Origin: Periweissella fabaria
GTDB taxonomy: Bacteria; Bacillota; Bacilli; Lactobacillales; Lactobacillaceae
Direction of reading: 5' to 3'
DNA: 64,000 nt
Assembly (NCBI RefSeq): GCF_918814575.1
Contig: NZ_CAKKNS010000001.1
Span: 62,001 to 126,000, forward strand
Positions within the stretch are counted from its first letter, which is position 1, and the number at the start of each line of letters is the position of its first letter. A program made the position numbers and the translations under genes. A model generated the notes under the pieces. The model was not told the DNA's origin. It saw nothing but the letters and a program-made list of their open reading frames with translations, and searched no databases. This document shows, one piece after another, positions 45,096 to 54,807 of this stretch.

Positions 45096-45132
45096 ATTAG
45101 AAAATGTGCTTACATAAGGAGACCCAGCTATT

Positions 45133-46101
45133 TTGAAAGAGAAGATATTCAAGATTGAGAATGCTGAACAACAAGTTGGTTTATTAGGCGCCCAAGATAG
45201 TTTTTTATTGTTACTAGAGGAAGGTATTGGAGTTAAACTTCGTGCGTTTGGTGATGAAATTAAAATTAACGGTGATGATGAACCGGTTGATACCACGTAT
45301 GATATTTTACGGCAATTAGCCCACTTGATTAAATCCGGCGTTAAGATCAATGCAACCGATGTTGTTAGTGCCATAAAAATGGCCGAACGTGGAACGTTAG
45401 AGTATTTTCAAGATTTATACTCAGAGACTTTAATCCGGGATGCTAAAGGGCGTCCAGTACGGGTTAAAAACTTTGGTCAACGACAATATGTGCAAGCAAT
45501 TCGGAATAATGACATTACCTTTGGAATTGGCCCAGCCGGAACTGGTAAGACCTACCTAGCGGTTGTGATGGCAGTGGGAGCACTCAAACGAGGCGATGTC
45601 GAACGCATTATTATCACTCGACCAGCAGTTGAGGCCGGTGAATCATTAGGGTTTTTACCGGGGGATTTAAAAGAAAAAGTTGATCCTTATCTACGCCCCA
45701 TTTATGATGCCTTACATGCCATTTTAGGTAAAGAACATACAGAACGGTTAATGGATCGAGGCACTATTGAAATTGCACCATTAGCATATATGCGTGGTCG
45801 GACATTAGATAATGCGTTTGTCATTTTAGATGAAGCTCAAAATACGACGACAATGCAAATGAAAATGTTTTTAACCCGGTTAGGTTTTGGGGCGAAAATG
45901 TTAATCAATGGTGATATTTCACAAATCGATTTACCACGCGGCGCAAAATCAGGTTTAAAACAAGCCCAAGCGGTCTTACAAAATGTCCGCCGAATTGAAT
46001 TTGTGGAATTTGCCGCTGCCGATGTTGTTCGTCACCCCGTTGTTGGTTTAATTATCAACGCCTATGATAAGTATGAAACAGAAAGTACAGGAAATAATTA
46101 A
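45133..46101 (+). CDS. PhoH-like ATPase/RNA-associated protein
   Basis: A 322-aa PhoH-family P-loop protein with Walker A GPAGTGKTYLAV and Walker B FVILDEAQNTT, plus the conserved ITRPAVEAGESLGFLPGD region. The start is TTG, preceded by AAGGAG. The family is linked to RNA metabolism by its constant neighbour ybeY, which it overlaps by one base. The cluster phoH-ybeY-dgkA-era is conserved in Firmicutes. Confidence 0.92.
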   Translation: MKEKIFKIENAEQQVGLLGAQDSFLLLLEEGIGVKLRAFGDEIKINGDDEPVDTTYDILRQLAHLIKSGVKINATDVVSAIKMAERGTLEYFQDLYSETLIRDAKGRPVRVKNFGQRQYVQAIRNNDITFGIGPAGTGKTYLAVVMAVGALKRGDVERIIITRPAVEAGESLGFLPGDLKEKVDPYLRPIYDALHAILGKEHTERLMDRGTIEIAPLAYMRGRTLDNAFVILDEAQNTTTMQMKMFLTRLGFGAKMLINGDISQIDLPRGAKSGLKQAQAVLQNVRRIEFVEFAAADVVRHPVVGLIINAYDKYETESTGNN

Positions 46102-46583
46102 TGGATTTAGCGTTAATCGATAATACTCAAGAACATGTTAGTGAAGCTCATCAAAAGCTTGTAAACGATGTTTTGATGTTTGCTGGTGATTACTTAAAGT
46201 TACCAGCTGATACTGAAATGTCAGTCACTTTTATGAATAATGCTGAAATTCAAAAGTATAACTTTGAATATCGCGGTGTTGATAAACCAACGGATGTAAT
46301 TAGTTTTGCGATTGAAGAAGATGATGAAGATGAATTTGCACTAATCATGGATGAAGAGATGTCAGCTGATTTAGGGCATAATATCGGTGATATTTTAATT
46401 TCGATGGATAAAGTTGCTGAACAAGCGGAATTTCTAGGTCATAGTTTTGAACGAGAACTTGGTTTTTTAGCGGTTCATGGCTTTTTACACTTAAATGGCT
46501 ATGACCACATGGAAGCTGATGAGGAACATGAAATGTTTACCTTGCAAAAGGAGATTTTAGATGCATTTGGACTCGCACGATAA
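46101..46583 (+). CDS. ybeY: endoribonuclease/rRNA maturation factor YbeY
   Basis: A 160-aa metalloprotein with the zinc motif HGFLHLNGYDH (three His) near the C-terminus and NIGDILISMDKV before it. It takes part in 16S rRNA 3' maturation and ribosome quality control. It overlaps phoH by one base and dgkA by 23 bases. Length normal. Confidence 0.95.
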   Translation: MDLALIDNTQEHVSEAHQKLVNDVLMFAGDYLKLPADTEMSVTFMNNAEIQKYNFEYRGVDKPTDVISFAIEEDDEDEFALIMDEEMSADLGHNIGDILISMDKVAEQAEFLGHSFERELGFLAVHGFLHLNGYDHMEADEEHEMFTLQKEILDAFGLAR

Positions 46584-46986
46584 ACACATCACCCCAGGAC
46601 AACCGCAAATTGACAAGAATCAAAATTTTCGCCAGTCTTTTGGGCACGCAATTGGTGGTGTGTGGTTGGTGATTAAAAAAGAACGCAATATGCGCTTTCA
46701 TTTATTAATGAGTATCATCGTTGTTGCGCTGGGATTATGGTTTAAAATCGGGCGTTCCGACTGGCTCTGGATTTCGGTGGCTATTTTTTCAGTTATTACC
46801 GCTGAATTCTTAAACACAATTGTTGAATCAATTGTTGATTTAGTTGTCGGAAAAAGTTATCATATATTAGCTAAGACGGCCAAAGATGTTGCGGCTGCTA
46901 GTACTTTAGTTGCTGCATTCTTTGCGGTCGTAATTGGCCTAATTATTTTTGAACCATATATCTGGTTCTTATTGTCGCCAAAATAG
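46561..46986 (+). CDS. dgkA: diacylglycerol/undecaprenol kinase family protein
   Basis: A 141-aa membrane kinase with about three helices. It has the family segments GHAIGGVWLVIKKERNMRFH and FSVITAEFLNTIVESIVDLV, the second containing the catalytic Glu and the ATP-binding Asn/Glu residues. In Gram-positives the enzyme phosphorylates undecaprenol and so recycles the cell-wall lipid carrier. AAAAGGAG is well placed for the ATG at 46561, which lies inside the end of ybeY (23-base overlap). Era follows 38 bases later. Confidence 0.9.
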   Translation: MHLDSHDKHITPGQPQIDKNQNFRQSFGHAIGGVWLVIKKERNMRFHLLMSIIVVALGLWFKIGRSDWLWISVAIFSVITAEFLNTIVESIVDLVVGKSYHILAKTAKDVAAASTLVAAFFAVVIGLIIFEPYIWFLLSPK

Positions 46987-47024
46987 AAGATGTCCGGAAA
47001 ATCCGGGGATAAGAAGAGGATAAA

Positions 47025-47933
47025 ATGAGCGGAAAAGAATTTAAATCAGGATTTGTTGCAATTGTTGGTCGGCCAAATGTTGGTAAATCAACCTTGCTTA
47101 ACCACATTGTTGGTGAAAAAGTTGCCATCATGTCAAACAAAGCCCAAACAACACGGAATAAAATCCAAGGAATTTACACGACCGATGAGGAACAAATCGT
47201 GTTTATTGATACGCCTGGAATTCACAAGCCTCACAATAGCTTAGGTGATTTTATGGTGAAATCAGCTTTATCAGCTTTACATGAAGCCGATGCAATTTGG
47301 TTTGTGGTTAATGCCGATGAAGAACGTGGTCGTGGGGATGACTTTATTATTGAACGCTTGAAAGAAGTTTCAGGGACACCAATTTACTTAGTAATTAACA
47401 AGATTGACTTGGTACACCCAAATGACTTGTTACCAATTATGGAAAGTTACCGTGAAGCGCTTGATTGGAATGAAATTTTCCCAATCTCAGCCCGTTCAGG
47501 AGCGAACGTACCAGAATTACTTGAGACAGTTGCTAATGAATTGACAGCCGGTCCGCAATATTTCCCAGCTGATCAAATTACAGACCACCCAGAACGATTT
47601 GTTATTGGGGAGTTAATTCGTGAAAAGATTTTACAATTAACTAGCCAAGAAGTACCACACTCAGTTGCCGTTGTGATTGAAAAAATCGAACGTGAAACTG
47701 AACAAAAGGTTCAAATTCAAGCAACAATCGTGGTGGAACGACCTGGTCAAAAGAGTATTATTATCGGAAAACAAGGTGCGGTTATTAAACAAATCGGAAT
47801 TCGTGCTCGTAAAGATATTGAACGCTTACTTGGTGATCGTGTTAACTTACAATTGTGGGTTAAGGTTGAAGATCGCTGGTTGGATAAACCACAAGCACTT
47901 CAATCATACGGTTACTCTGAAGAAGATTATTAA
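47025..47933 (+). CDS. era: GTPase Era
   Basis: A 302-aa Ras-like GTPase. G1 is [11 protein letters not shown]3 DTPGIH, G4 NKID and G5 SARSG. A C-terminal KH RNA-binding domain ([14 protein letters not shown], with [14 protein letters not shown]) binds the 3' end of 16S rRNA and monitors 30S assembly. AAGAGGA precedes the ATG. It ends the phoH cluster before a terminator. Length normal. Confidence 0.97.
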   Translation: MSGKEFKSGFVAIVGRPNVGKSTLLNHIVGEKVAIMSNKAQTTRNKIQGIYTTDEEQIVFIDTPGIHKPHNSLGDFMVKSALSALHEADAIWFVVNADEERGRGDDFIIERLKEVSGTPIYLVINKIDLVHPNDLLPIMESYREALDWNEIFPISARSGANVPELLETVANELTAGPQYFPADQITDHPERFVIGELIREKILQLTSQEVPHSVAVVIEKIERETEQKVQIQATIVVERPGQKSIIIGKQGAVIKQIGIRARKDIERLLGDRVNLQLWVKVEDRWLDKPQALQSYGYSEEDY

Positions 47934-47946
47934 TAGTAAGGAAATG

Positions 47947-47979
47947 ATTCCACTTGATGTAAAATCAAGTGGGATTTTT
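47947..47979 (+). terminator. terminator after era
   Basis: ATTCCACTTGAT-GTAAA-ATCAAGTGGGAT followed by TTTTT. Confidence 0.88.
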
Positions 47980-48074
47980 CGTGTTTGCATATTTCAAAAA
48001 AGTTATTTGAGTTGAAGATAATTGATAGATATAGAAAAATTATATTTAAATTTGTAAAAAATTATTAATAATCA

Positions 48075-48104
48075 TTGATATATAATTAGTTTATCAAGTA
48101 TAAT
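48075..48104 (+). promoter_or_regulatory. promoter of the 52-aa ORF
   Basis: TTGATA at 48075-48080 and TATAAT at 48099-48104, 18-bp spacer, 44 bases before the start codon. Confidence 0.6.
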
Positions 48105-48147
48105 AATTAAGTTTGCAGATACAAAATAAATAATGAGAAGAGAGAAA

Positions 48148-48306
48148 ATGATTAAGATTTTTAGTGGTAACGATATAGAAGAGATAGTTAAAGAAATTGA
48201 TGAATGGATGATTAATAATCATGCTTCATTTTACGGTTCAAAGCCAATTCGCAAGCGTGACTTACCTGATGGTAGTTTTGAATTTACCGTCAACATCAAA
48301 TTATAA
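48148..48306 (+). CDS. 52-aa hypothetical protein
   Basis: A short ORF with a good promoter and a GAGAAGAGAG ribosome-binding site. The peptide starts MIKIFSGNDIEEIVKEIDEW and ends DLPDGSFEFTVNIKL. It has an acidic helical N-terminal half, then a basic patch (KPIRKRD) and a strand-forming tail. No family recognised. The N-terminal pattern recalls a small sporulation- or stress-type peptide, but nothing supports a function. Confidence 0.6.
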   Translation: MIKIFSGNDIEEIVKEIDEWMINNHASFYGSKPIRKRDLPDGSFEFTVNIKL

Positions 48307-48764
48307 TACCTTTTTGTGTGCATTTTGATAAGTTTAAGATAATCCTTGTAATATAAAATAATTATAAAAATGGGTAAAAGCACTCCACTTGCTAATTTCG
48401 AGCTTAAATTAATGAATTGTAGTACGAAATTGAAGTTTTTTTTCATAAATTGAGTTATTATATGTATAGCATAGTACTTAGGGGGTTGTTCAAGCAGGAA
48501 TGCGCGATGATCAAGGTAATATGTAATTGCTTGCGTAACTGTAATAAATTTAATTAAATGATAATTTTCAAGATAATATGATACTTTGTATTATTCGTGT
48601 AAAATATCTGAAATATTACTGTTTAATTGATTTGATATAAATAATACGTAGACAAAGATAAAAAGATTCCGGTATTAATTTATCAAAGTTAAAGCAGACA
48701 AAGTAATGTCTGAATTAATTGAGCGATACTGAAATTGAAACAAAGGATTTGTGGGGGAATTATA
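48307..48764. other. 458-bp AT-rich gap without a convincing gene
   Basis: I see no credible ORF. A promoter-like TTGAGT...TATAGC (near 48453-48470) is followed by GGGGGTTGTTCAAGCAGGAATGCGCG, a locally GC-richer stretch. It holds an inverted repeat CAAGCA / TGCTTG spaced about 35 bases. This could be a small structured RNA, but there is no terminator after it. Confidence 0.35.
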
Positions 48765-49049
48765 ATGGACTGGTTCTTAAATTTGGATGCTGAAACACAA
48801 TTGTTTATCAAAAACTTTATGGTGTCATCAGGGTCACTAAAACGTTTAGCCGAAATTTACGGTGTTAGTTACCCAACGGTACGATTACGATTGAATCAGG
48901 TGATTTATCGTATTCAGATGTTAGATGAACAAAATACACCATCGTTTGAAGCTAAAGTAATGCACATGGTCGAAGATAATCGACTAACGTTAGAAACAGC
49001 TAAACAAATTATCGAAGATTACAAAGATGAATTTGCAGACGTTAAATAA
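48765..49049 (+). CDS. DUF2089-family HTH protein
   Basis: A 94-aa protein with a sigma-like helix-turn-helix (MVSSGSLKRLAEIYGVSYPTVRLRLNQVI, residues ~17-45) and a helical C-terminus, matching the DUF2089 family of small putative regulators. GGGGGA precedes the ATG at 48765. It is monocistronic with its own terminator. Targets unknown. Confidence 0.8.
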   Translation: MDWFLNLDAETQLFIKNFMVSSGSLKRLAEIYGVSYPTVRLRLNQVIYRIQMLDEQNTPSFEAKVMHMVEDNRLTLETAKQIIEDYKDEFADVK

Positions 49050-49068
49050 TATTCGAAAAAGTCTATTT

Positions 49069-49102
49069 AAACAAAGAATGCAATGTCGTTCTTTGTTTTT
49101 TT
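49069..49102 (+). terminator. terminator after the DUF2089 gene
   Basis: AAACAAAGAA / TTCTTTGTTT stem with a 10-base loop and a T7 run. Confidence 0.82.
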
Positions 49103-49202
49103 GTTGTAAGAAATTAAATAATATTTCGAACGCCCTTACTTAAATGCTATACTTGAGAACATACCATTGGGACAAAAAGTGTAAAAGGGGAATTGGCATT
49201 GT

Positions 49203-51983
49203 ATGTTGAGATTTAATGACGCCAATCGGTATCGTTGGCGGACGTTTGGCTTTAATTTATTAATTATTTTAGGTTTTACGTGCTGCACATTTGGTGCAGT
49301 TTTTTTTAGAGGTAAAACATTAATTGCAAATAGTGATGCGATGAATCAGCATGTGCAAGTTTTTGGACAATTTCATGACTATTTAATAACTTTTATGCAA
49401 CATCCCCATTCGTTTGGAACTTGGGATTGGGCGTTGAGCAATGGGACCGATTGGTTTAATGCGTTTAGCTATTATATTTTAGGTGATCCATTAGCTTATT
49501 TGATGTTGTTTTTTAATCAGCAAAATACGATTTTAGGATATGAAATGATTATCTTATTACGGTATATCCTAGCGGGCTTAGCGGTCGGATATTGTGCTAT
49601 TAAATTTGGAATTTCACGGCAATGGTCGGGTATTGTTATTATTACGTATTTAGCAAGTCTGTTTGGTATTTATGGTGTTACTAATCAATCGTTATTTTTA
49701 AATGCGTTTATTTATTTACCATTATTAATTGTTGCGGTGGAACGTTTTTTTGCTCGCCGCAAATATTTAGGGTTAGTCTTATTAGTGGGCTTGGCAGTTG
49801 CTAGTAATTTTTATTGGGGCTTAATTTTAGCGGAAATGTTAGCTTGTTATGCCTTAGTAAGCTATCTTTATAATTATCGCCAAGTTAAGTGGTGGCGTGA
49901 TTGGTTACCATTAGTTTTGTATGTTATTTTGGGGATTGCATTAGCAAGCATTGTTCTAATACCAACGGTGCTTTATCTCACATCCTCACCGCGAAGTGGT
50001 TCCGGAATGGCGCAACTATTGAGTTTATATCCTATTGAGTATTATCTAAAGTTATTGACATTACCATTTGGTGTCCAAGGGGTGATTGAACCAAGTTCAT
50101 TTTGGTTGCAAGGAACGGCGGCAGCTGTTAATACAATTGGCTTTTTTTGGATTATTTTTAACCGGCGTGAAAATAAATTAGCATTTACATTTTTGTTAAT
50201 CATCATTGGTTTATTACTTGTTCCAGCGGCAGCCGTACTACTAACGGTTGGTAACACGCCAACTAATCGCTGGATGTTTTGTTACTACTTGTTGACGGCG
50301 CTTGTCGGGGTGCATTTATTAATGCAACGGAATCACATTTCATTAAGTAAAAAACGGATCATGTGTTTGGTGATAATGGTAACATGGGTGGGCTACTTTA
50401 TCCTTACAGGGATAAATCAAGTTAACAGTTGGCAATTTAATTCATATAGTTTAACGTTAGCGATGATGTTACTATACCTTTGGTTTAGCCCGCAAAATCG
50501 GTGGATTAATGCCGGACAAATGCGCTGGTTAATTATCTTGGGGACGACGCTAACAGTCCTAGGCCAATTTAGTACTCGCTTGGGCCAACGGGATGACTTT
50601 AATCTATTGACTGCTGAGCAAGTTAGTAAGTTGATGTATACGCCAACGGCCTTTAATGCTAAGTATGATCATGCATTAACAGCACGGACGGAGTATGCAA
50701 ATGGATTAAAAACGCCGGAACAAGCAATGTTTATTAATAGTTTCTTGACACCAGCCCATGCAACGGGTCTGTATCTATCAACGGTATCACCAGCGATGAT
50801 TGATGTTAGTCAACAATTGGCAATTGCTAGTGGCCGCACGGTTAATCCATTAAGAAACTTAGATAATCGCTTTTTACTAACTGAATATTTTGGTGCTAAT
50901 CAATTAATTGGCTCACGGTTTACTAAGTTAGCTAATTTACCAGCGTTACAACCACAAGCTAGTGATAAACAACAGGTTAATTTTTATCATAATCCATTAG
51001 CATTTCCAATTATTTGGACGGCTGTAGGAACATATTCGCAAGCACAGTACTTGGCGGCTAATCCAGTTGAAAAAACGAGTTTACTTGGTTCAGGGGCAGT
51101 TGCTATTCCAGATACTAAGGTTAAGCAGCCTAAGCTAACGAATTTACATGCAGCAACACCAGTAAGTGTCCGGCTATCAAAGCATATCGATAAAAAACAA
51201 ACACTGGTAGGGGCACCTCATAATCAAATTACCTTGCGTGATCATAAGGTAACTTACTTTAATAATAACCCTGGTGAGAGTCTGGTTTTGAATATATCAC
51301 CAACTTTACCTGGTGGTGAAGTGCAGGTCTATCTTTCAGATATTAAATTTCAGGCTAGTACAGCACGCCAACTTAAACAACACGGGGTGCAATTAACTGA
51401 GAGTATGCGCCAGCGCTTAACTTTAAATCGATTAGATGGTTTTGAATTGAATGTTCTGGGTGGTAATCGGGAAGTTAATTTTAGTCAGGAATCATCGGCG
51501 GCGGGGGCATTTTATCAATTACGGCGGGACGGTGTCTTGAATTTTGGGATTATGCAAAAAAGTCCGCGTAGCTTTACGTTTAACTTTGATCAACCAGGGC
51601 AATACACATTTAATGTCCATGTATATTCACAAGCGGTAAATCCTACAGTTATTAAAGGTTTGCAAACGGTTAAAAAGCACGGATTACGAGCAAGTAAACT
51701 AAATTATCAAGGCCTTAGTGGACAATATACGGCGGCTAAAACAACGTGGTTAGGTTCAAATATTCCGTATTCAACGGGCTGGCATGCCCAGGTAAATGGT
51801 CAACCAGTCGAGGTTAGTCGTGTCAACGGAGGTTTTGTCGGTGTTCATGTTCCGGCTGGAAAAGCACAAAAATTAGAGTTGACGTATCAAACACCGGGAT
51901 TAAAAGTTGGTTTGGTGCTTTCACTAATTGCGTGGCTTACGTTATTAGGATTATTAATCATGAACCGGCAAAGACAACATTAA
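49203..51983 (+). CDS. YfhO-family membrane protein (putative teichoic acid glycosyltransferase)
   Basis: A 926-aa polytopic protein with about 12-13 membrane helices in the first ~470 residues, a large extracytoplasmic domain (~residues 480-890) and a final C-terminal helix (LVLSLIAWLTLLGLLIM). The early loop contains NSDAMNQHVQ, with the acidic residue typical of GT-C type enzymes. Bacillus/Listeria YfhO-type proteins add sugars to lipoteichoic acid outside the membrane. Upstream AAAAGGGGA is a little distant from the ATG. It stands alone. Family call good, glycosylation of teichoic acid by analogy. Confidence 0.82.
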   Translation: MLRFNDANRYRWRTFGFNLLIILGFTCCTFGAVFFRGKTLIANSDAMNQHVQVFGQFHDYLITFMQHPHSFGTWDWALSNGTDWFNAFSYYILGDPLAYLMLFFNQQNTILGYEMIILLRYILAGLAVGYCAIKFGISRQWSGIVIITYLASLFGIYGVTNQSLFLNAFIYLPLLIVAVERFFARRKYLGLVLLVGLAVASNFYWGLILAEMLACYALVSYLYNYRQVKWWRDWLPLVLYVILGIALASIVLIPTVLYLTSSPRSGSGMAQLLSLYPIEYYLKLLTLPFGVQGVIEPSSFWLQGTAAAVNTIGFFWIIFNRRENKLAFTFLLIIIGLLLVPAAAVLLTVGNTPTNRWMFCYYLLTALVGVHLLMQRNHISLSKKRIMCLVIMVTWVGYFILTGINQVNSWQFNSYSLTLAMMLLYLWFSPQNRWINAGQMRWLIILGTTLTVLGQFSTRLGQRDDFNLLTAEQVSKLMYTPTAFNAKYDHALTARTEYANGLKTPEQAMFINSFLTPAHATGLYLSTVSPAMIDVSQQLAIASGRTVNPLRNLDNRFLLTEYFGANQLIGSRFTKLANLPALQPQASDKQQVNFYHNPLAFPIIWTAVGTYSQAQYLAANPVEKTSLLGSGAVAIPDTKVKQPKLTNLHAATPVSVRLSKHIDKKQTLVGAPHNQITLRDHKVTYFNNNPGESLVLNISPTLPGGEVQVYLSDIKFQASTARQLKQHGVQLTESMRQRLTLNRLDGFELNVLGGNREVNFSQESSAAGAFYQLRRDGVLNFGIMQKSPRSFTFNFDQPGQYTFNVHVYSQAVNPTVIKGLQTVKKHGLRASKLNYQGLSGQYTAAKTTWLGSNIPYSTGWHAQVNGQPVEVSRVNGGFVGVHVPAGKAQKLELTYQTPGLKVGLVLSLIAWLTLLGLLIMNRQRQH

Positions 51984-52072
51984 AGGCTAGTTTGTAAAAA
52001 TTATTATTGTGATTAGAATTAGTTTTATGATATATTTGTTAATAGCAAAAAAATTAAACAAAAGAGGAAAGT

Positions 52073-52552
52073 ATGTTAAGAAAGATTATTCACCATCCAG
52101 ACGCTAGTGGCTTAGCAGTCATGGCAACGATGGTATTTTGCATGTCAAATTACAATTTAGTATGGCGTTATGGTTTTGGTAATCACCATTTTCAACATGA
52201 AGCAGTGATTTATCCAATTGCTCTAACAATGGTATTTTTAACTAAAAAATTTATTTCAGCACCACTTGCAAAATTATTACACAAGCGGTCAAGTTGGTTG
52301 AGTAAGCAACCAAAGCACATCACTTTTCCACTTTTAATTATTTCATGTAACACGTTAATCGTGATTGCAGTAATGACACTGGTATTTAAAAATTATGTGC
52401 CGTCACACTATCTATTTGATTACTTGCGAAATTGGATTCGTGCTTTTGTAGTAGCAATTCCAGTATTTTTCTTTGTTGTCCGACCACTTGTTACCCGCTT
52501 TGTGAAGTGGTTGCAATCAAAAGTTGCCGCACCAATGGTTGAAGAACTTTAA
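52073..52552 (+). CDS. DUF2798-like small membrane protein
   Basis: A 159-aa membrane protein with four hydrophobic segments arranged as two repeats: each pair has a first helix followed by a short loop and a helix ending near a Lys/Arg-rich tail (LTKKFISAPLAKLL and VRPLVTRFVKWL). This two-fold pattern fits DUF2798, a family of unknown function. AGAGGAAAG precedes the ATG. A strong terminator follows. Confidence 0.7.
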   Translation: MLRKIIHHPDASGLAVMATMVFCMSNYNLVWRYGFGNHHFQHEAVIYPIALTMVFLTKKFISAPLAKLLHKRSSWLSKQPKHITFPLLIISCNTLIVIAVMTLVFKNYVPSHYLFDYLRNWIRAFVVAIPVFFFVVRPLVTRFVKWLQSKVAAPMVEEL

Positions 52553-52594
52553 ACACGGTGTATTAGGTGATAACTAAATCTAACTAAATTCAAA

Positions 52595-52630
52595 TAAAAG
52601 GCTAGGAAAATTTATTTTCCTAGCCTTTTA
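52595..52630. terminator. terminator, perfect 16-bp palindrome
   Basis: TAAAAGGCTAGGAAAA-TTTA-TTTTCCTAGCCTTTTA. The arms are exact complements. Nearly the same hairpin occurs after glpK at 14183. Confidence 0.92.
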
Positions 52631-52642
52631 ATTTGGGTTAAC

Positions 52643-52670
52643 TTGACATCACTGTTAAGGGGGGTATAAT
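52643..52670 (+). promoter_or_regulatory. promoter of the padR-MFS operon
   Basis: TTGACA at 52643-52648 and TATAAT at 52665-52670, 16-bp spacer. A near-consensus promoter for a drug exporter fits repression by the PadR protein. The TAGATATATAGATACTA just downstream could be its operator. Confidence 0.75.
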
Positions 52671-52709
52671 TCAATGTGTCGTTTAGATATATAGATACTA
52701 GGAGGGGGT

Positions 52710-53252
52710 ATGTACGAATTAATTATTTTAGGCATTTTGACAAGTGGCGATAAATCCGGTTATGCACTACGTAATATTTTAGAAAATATTTTTACAACTC
52801 GTCGGAAAGTTTCTAGTGGCGTGTTATATCCACGCTTAGATGAATTTGCGAAAAGTGGCTGGATTACTTTGTATGAAGATCCTAAAGATCCACGTTCAGC
52901 TCGGTTTGCCCATTTAACAACGGCTGGTGAACAACATTTTCTTAAATTAATGGAGCAACCAGTAGCATATGATTCTAAACGTGAAGAATTGTTACATTTT
53001 AAATGCCGCTTTTTAGGTTCAGTAGGACCAACGATTCGTTATCAAATCCTTACGGAATATCAAGCCTATTTAGAGGCCGATATTAAGGCATATGAGACAT
53101 TATCAGTACATATGCAAGAACATATTCAACGAGGTGACAAACAGCGTGAAAAGTACCATTATGTCCTAGAAAGTACAGCATTAGATCAAACACTAGCCCA
53201 AGCTAAGCTAACTTGGGTAAAACAGCAACTACATAGTCTTGAAGGAGCGTAA
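52710..53252 (+). CDS. PadR-family transcriptional regulator
   Basis: A 180-aa protein with an N-terminal winged helix of PadR type (MYELIILGILTSGDKSGYAL, with VSSGVLYPRLDEFAKSGWIT as recognition region) and a C-terminal helical dimerisation domain. PadR proteins repress exporter or detoxification genes until a drug or phenolic ligand binds. GGAGGGGG precedes the ATG. The MFS exporter gene begins one base after its stop, so it probably controls its own operon. Confidence 0.9.
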   Translation: MYELIILGILTSGDKSGYALRNILENIFTTRRKVSSGVLYPRLDEFAKSGWITLYEDPKDPRSARFAHLTTAGEQHFLKLMEQPVAYDSKREELLHFKCRFLGSVGPTIRYQILTEYQAYLEADIKAYETLSVHMQEHIQRGDKQREKYHYVLESTALDQTLAQAKLTWVKQQLHSLEGA

Positions 53253-53253
53253 C

Positions 53254-54798
53254 ATGGAAGAAAAACCATACCAGAAATGGTTAGCCTTGGCGGCGTTATC
53301 AATTGGGGTCTTTATGGGATTACTTGATGTCACCGTTGTCAATGTGGCCTTACCAACAATGCAAAAATCATTTAATGAACCATTCAATAACTTACAATGG
53401 GTTTTGAGTTCTTATACGATTGTTTTTGCCGTCATGATTTTGATTTTGTCAAAATTAGGCGATATGTTTGGCCGCAAGAAAATTTTCTTAGCAAGTATTA
53501 TTTTATTTATCATTGCCTCGGCAGCCAATGGCTTAGCGCCAACATTATTAGCCCTTGATATTAGCCGAGCAGTTCAAGCAATTGGTGGCGCTGGGATGAT
53601 GTCATTATCAATGGCGTTAGTTGCATCAAATTTTGATGGTGCTAAACGGGGAATTGCCTTAGGGATTGTTGGGTCTGTGATTGGCTTGTCATCAGCATCT
53701 GGTCCTTTAGTGGGTGGTTTGTTAGTTGAAAGATTTGGTTGGCAATCAATTTTTTATATTAATGTTCCGGTTGGAATTATTGCCGTTATTATGACGTTCT
53801 TATTTGTTAAAGAAACCCCAAGTTATGGTAAAGATCAACGGATTGATGTTTTAGGGATGATTTTATCAGCGGCAACGTTGTTCTGTGCTATTTTTGGTTT
53901 GATTCAAAAAGAAGACAATGTGCATATGGCCTGGACTAATCCGCATATTGGTGGTTGGTTGTTAGCAGCAATTATTTTATTAGTAATTTTTATTTTTGTT
54001 GAAATGAAGCTTACGCATCCCATGATGAACTTACGTATGTTTAAGCAACGAAATTTCGTAGGAGCCGTAATTGTAGCCTTTGCATTAGGGGCCGGGGTAT
54101 ATTCAATGAATACCTTTATCACCATTTTGATGCAAAACTACATTGGTTGGTCAGCATTTGATACAGGAATTCGACAATTAGCAATTTCAGTGTGGTCACT
54201 AGTATTAGGACCAATTACGGGGATGTTAGGTCAAAAATATTCACGTAAAGGTCTTGTTTCGGGTGGTTTAGTGCTAGTTGGGATTGGGTTTGTTTTGTTG
54301 ATTAATGGCTTATCATTAACAACGGGTTATCCCCAAATTTTACCAATGATGATTTTGATGGGAATTGGGAATGCAATTGTTAATCCGCTCTTAAACACGG
54401 TGGGGCTTGATGGGGTTCCATTGCCTGAAATGGGGATGGCTTCAGGATTATTAAACGTCTTTCGTCAATTTGGTGTTTCGTTTGGGATTGTTATTCTTGG
54501 TTTAGTACAAGCTAACACGTATGAAAATCAATTAGATGTGAAACTAGCTAATACGCCAGTGCCAAAAGAAATTCTGGATCATTTACACACAGCGTTGGTT
54601 GAGGCCGGCCCGTTTGGTGGTCACGCAATTGCGTTTAACCAACGAGTTGCCCAAATTCCCGGTGCAAAGCAATTTCAAACAGCCATCGTTGAAGCATACA
54701 ATCGGGGGTTAGCGACTACCCTAATGACAGGAACGATTATTGTATTATTAGGCGCCTTAGCAGCACTAACTTTATTAAAACGTAACGCTCGTAATTAA
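53254..54798 (+). CDS. MFS multidrug exporter (DHA2/EmrB-QacA family), PadR-linked
   Basis: A 514-aa transporter with 14 predicted membrane segments. It contains the DHA2 helix-1 motif LDVTVVNVALPTMQ, motif A KLGDMFGRKKIFL and motif C GLSSASGPLVGGLLVERFGW. It exports drugs or toxic organic compounds by proton antiport. The ATG at 53254 follows AAGGAG within the end of padR. Substrate unknown. Confidence 0.92.
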   Translation: MEEKPYQKWLALAALSIGVFMGLLDVTVVNVALPTMQKSFNEPFNNLQWVLSSYTIVFAVMILILSKLGDMFGRKKIFLASIILFIIASAANGLAPTLLALDISRAVQAIGGAGMMSLSMALVASNFDGAKRGIALGIVGSVIGLSSASGPLVGGLLVERFGWQSIFYINVPVGIIAVIMTFLFVKETPSYGKDQRIDVLGMILSAATLFCAIFGLIQKEDNVHMAWTNPHIGGWLLAAIILLVIFIFVEMKLTHPMMNLRMFKQRNFVGAVIVAFALGAGVYSMNTFITILMQNYIGWSAFDTGIRQLAISVWSLVLGPITGMLGQKYSRKGLVSGGLVLVGIGFVLLINGLSLTTGYPQILPMMILMGIGNAIVNPLLNTVGLDGVPLPEMGMASGLLNVFRQFGVSFGIVILGLVQANTYENQLDVKLANTPVPKEILDHLHTALVEAGPFGGHAIAFNQRVAQIPGAKQFQTAIVEAYNRGLATTLMTGTIIVLLGALAALTLLKRNARN

Positions 54799-54807
54799 AG
54801 ATATATT

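Noticed and set aside
48231-48446. 71-aa minus-strand ORF in the gap after era
   Set aside because: No ribosome-binding site before its ATG, odd composition and partial overlap with the promoter-supported 52-aa ORF on the plus strand.
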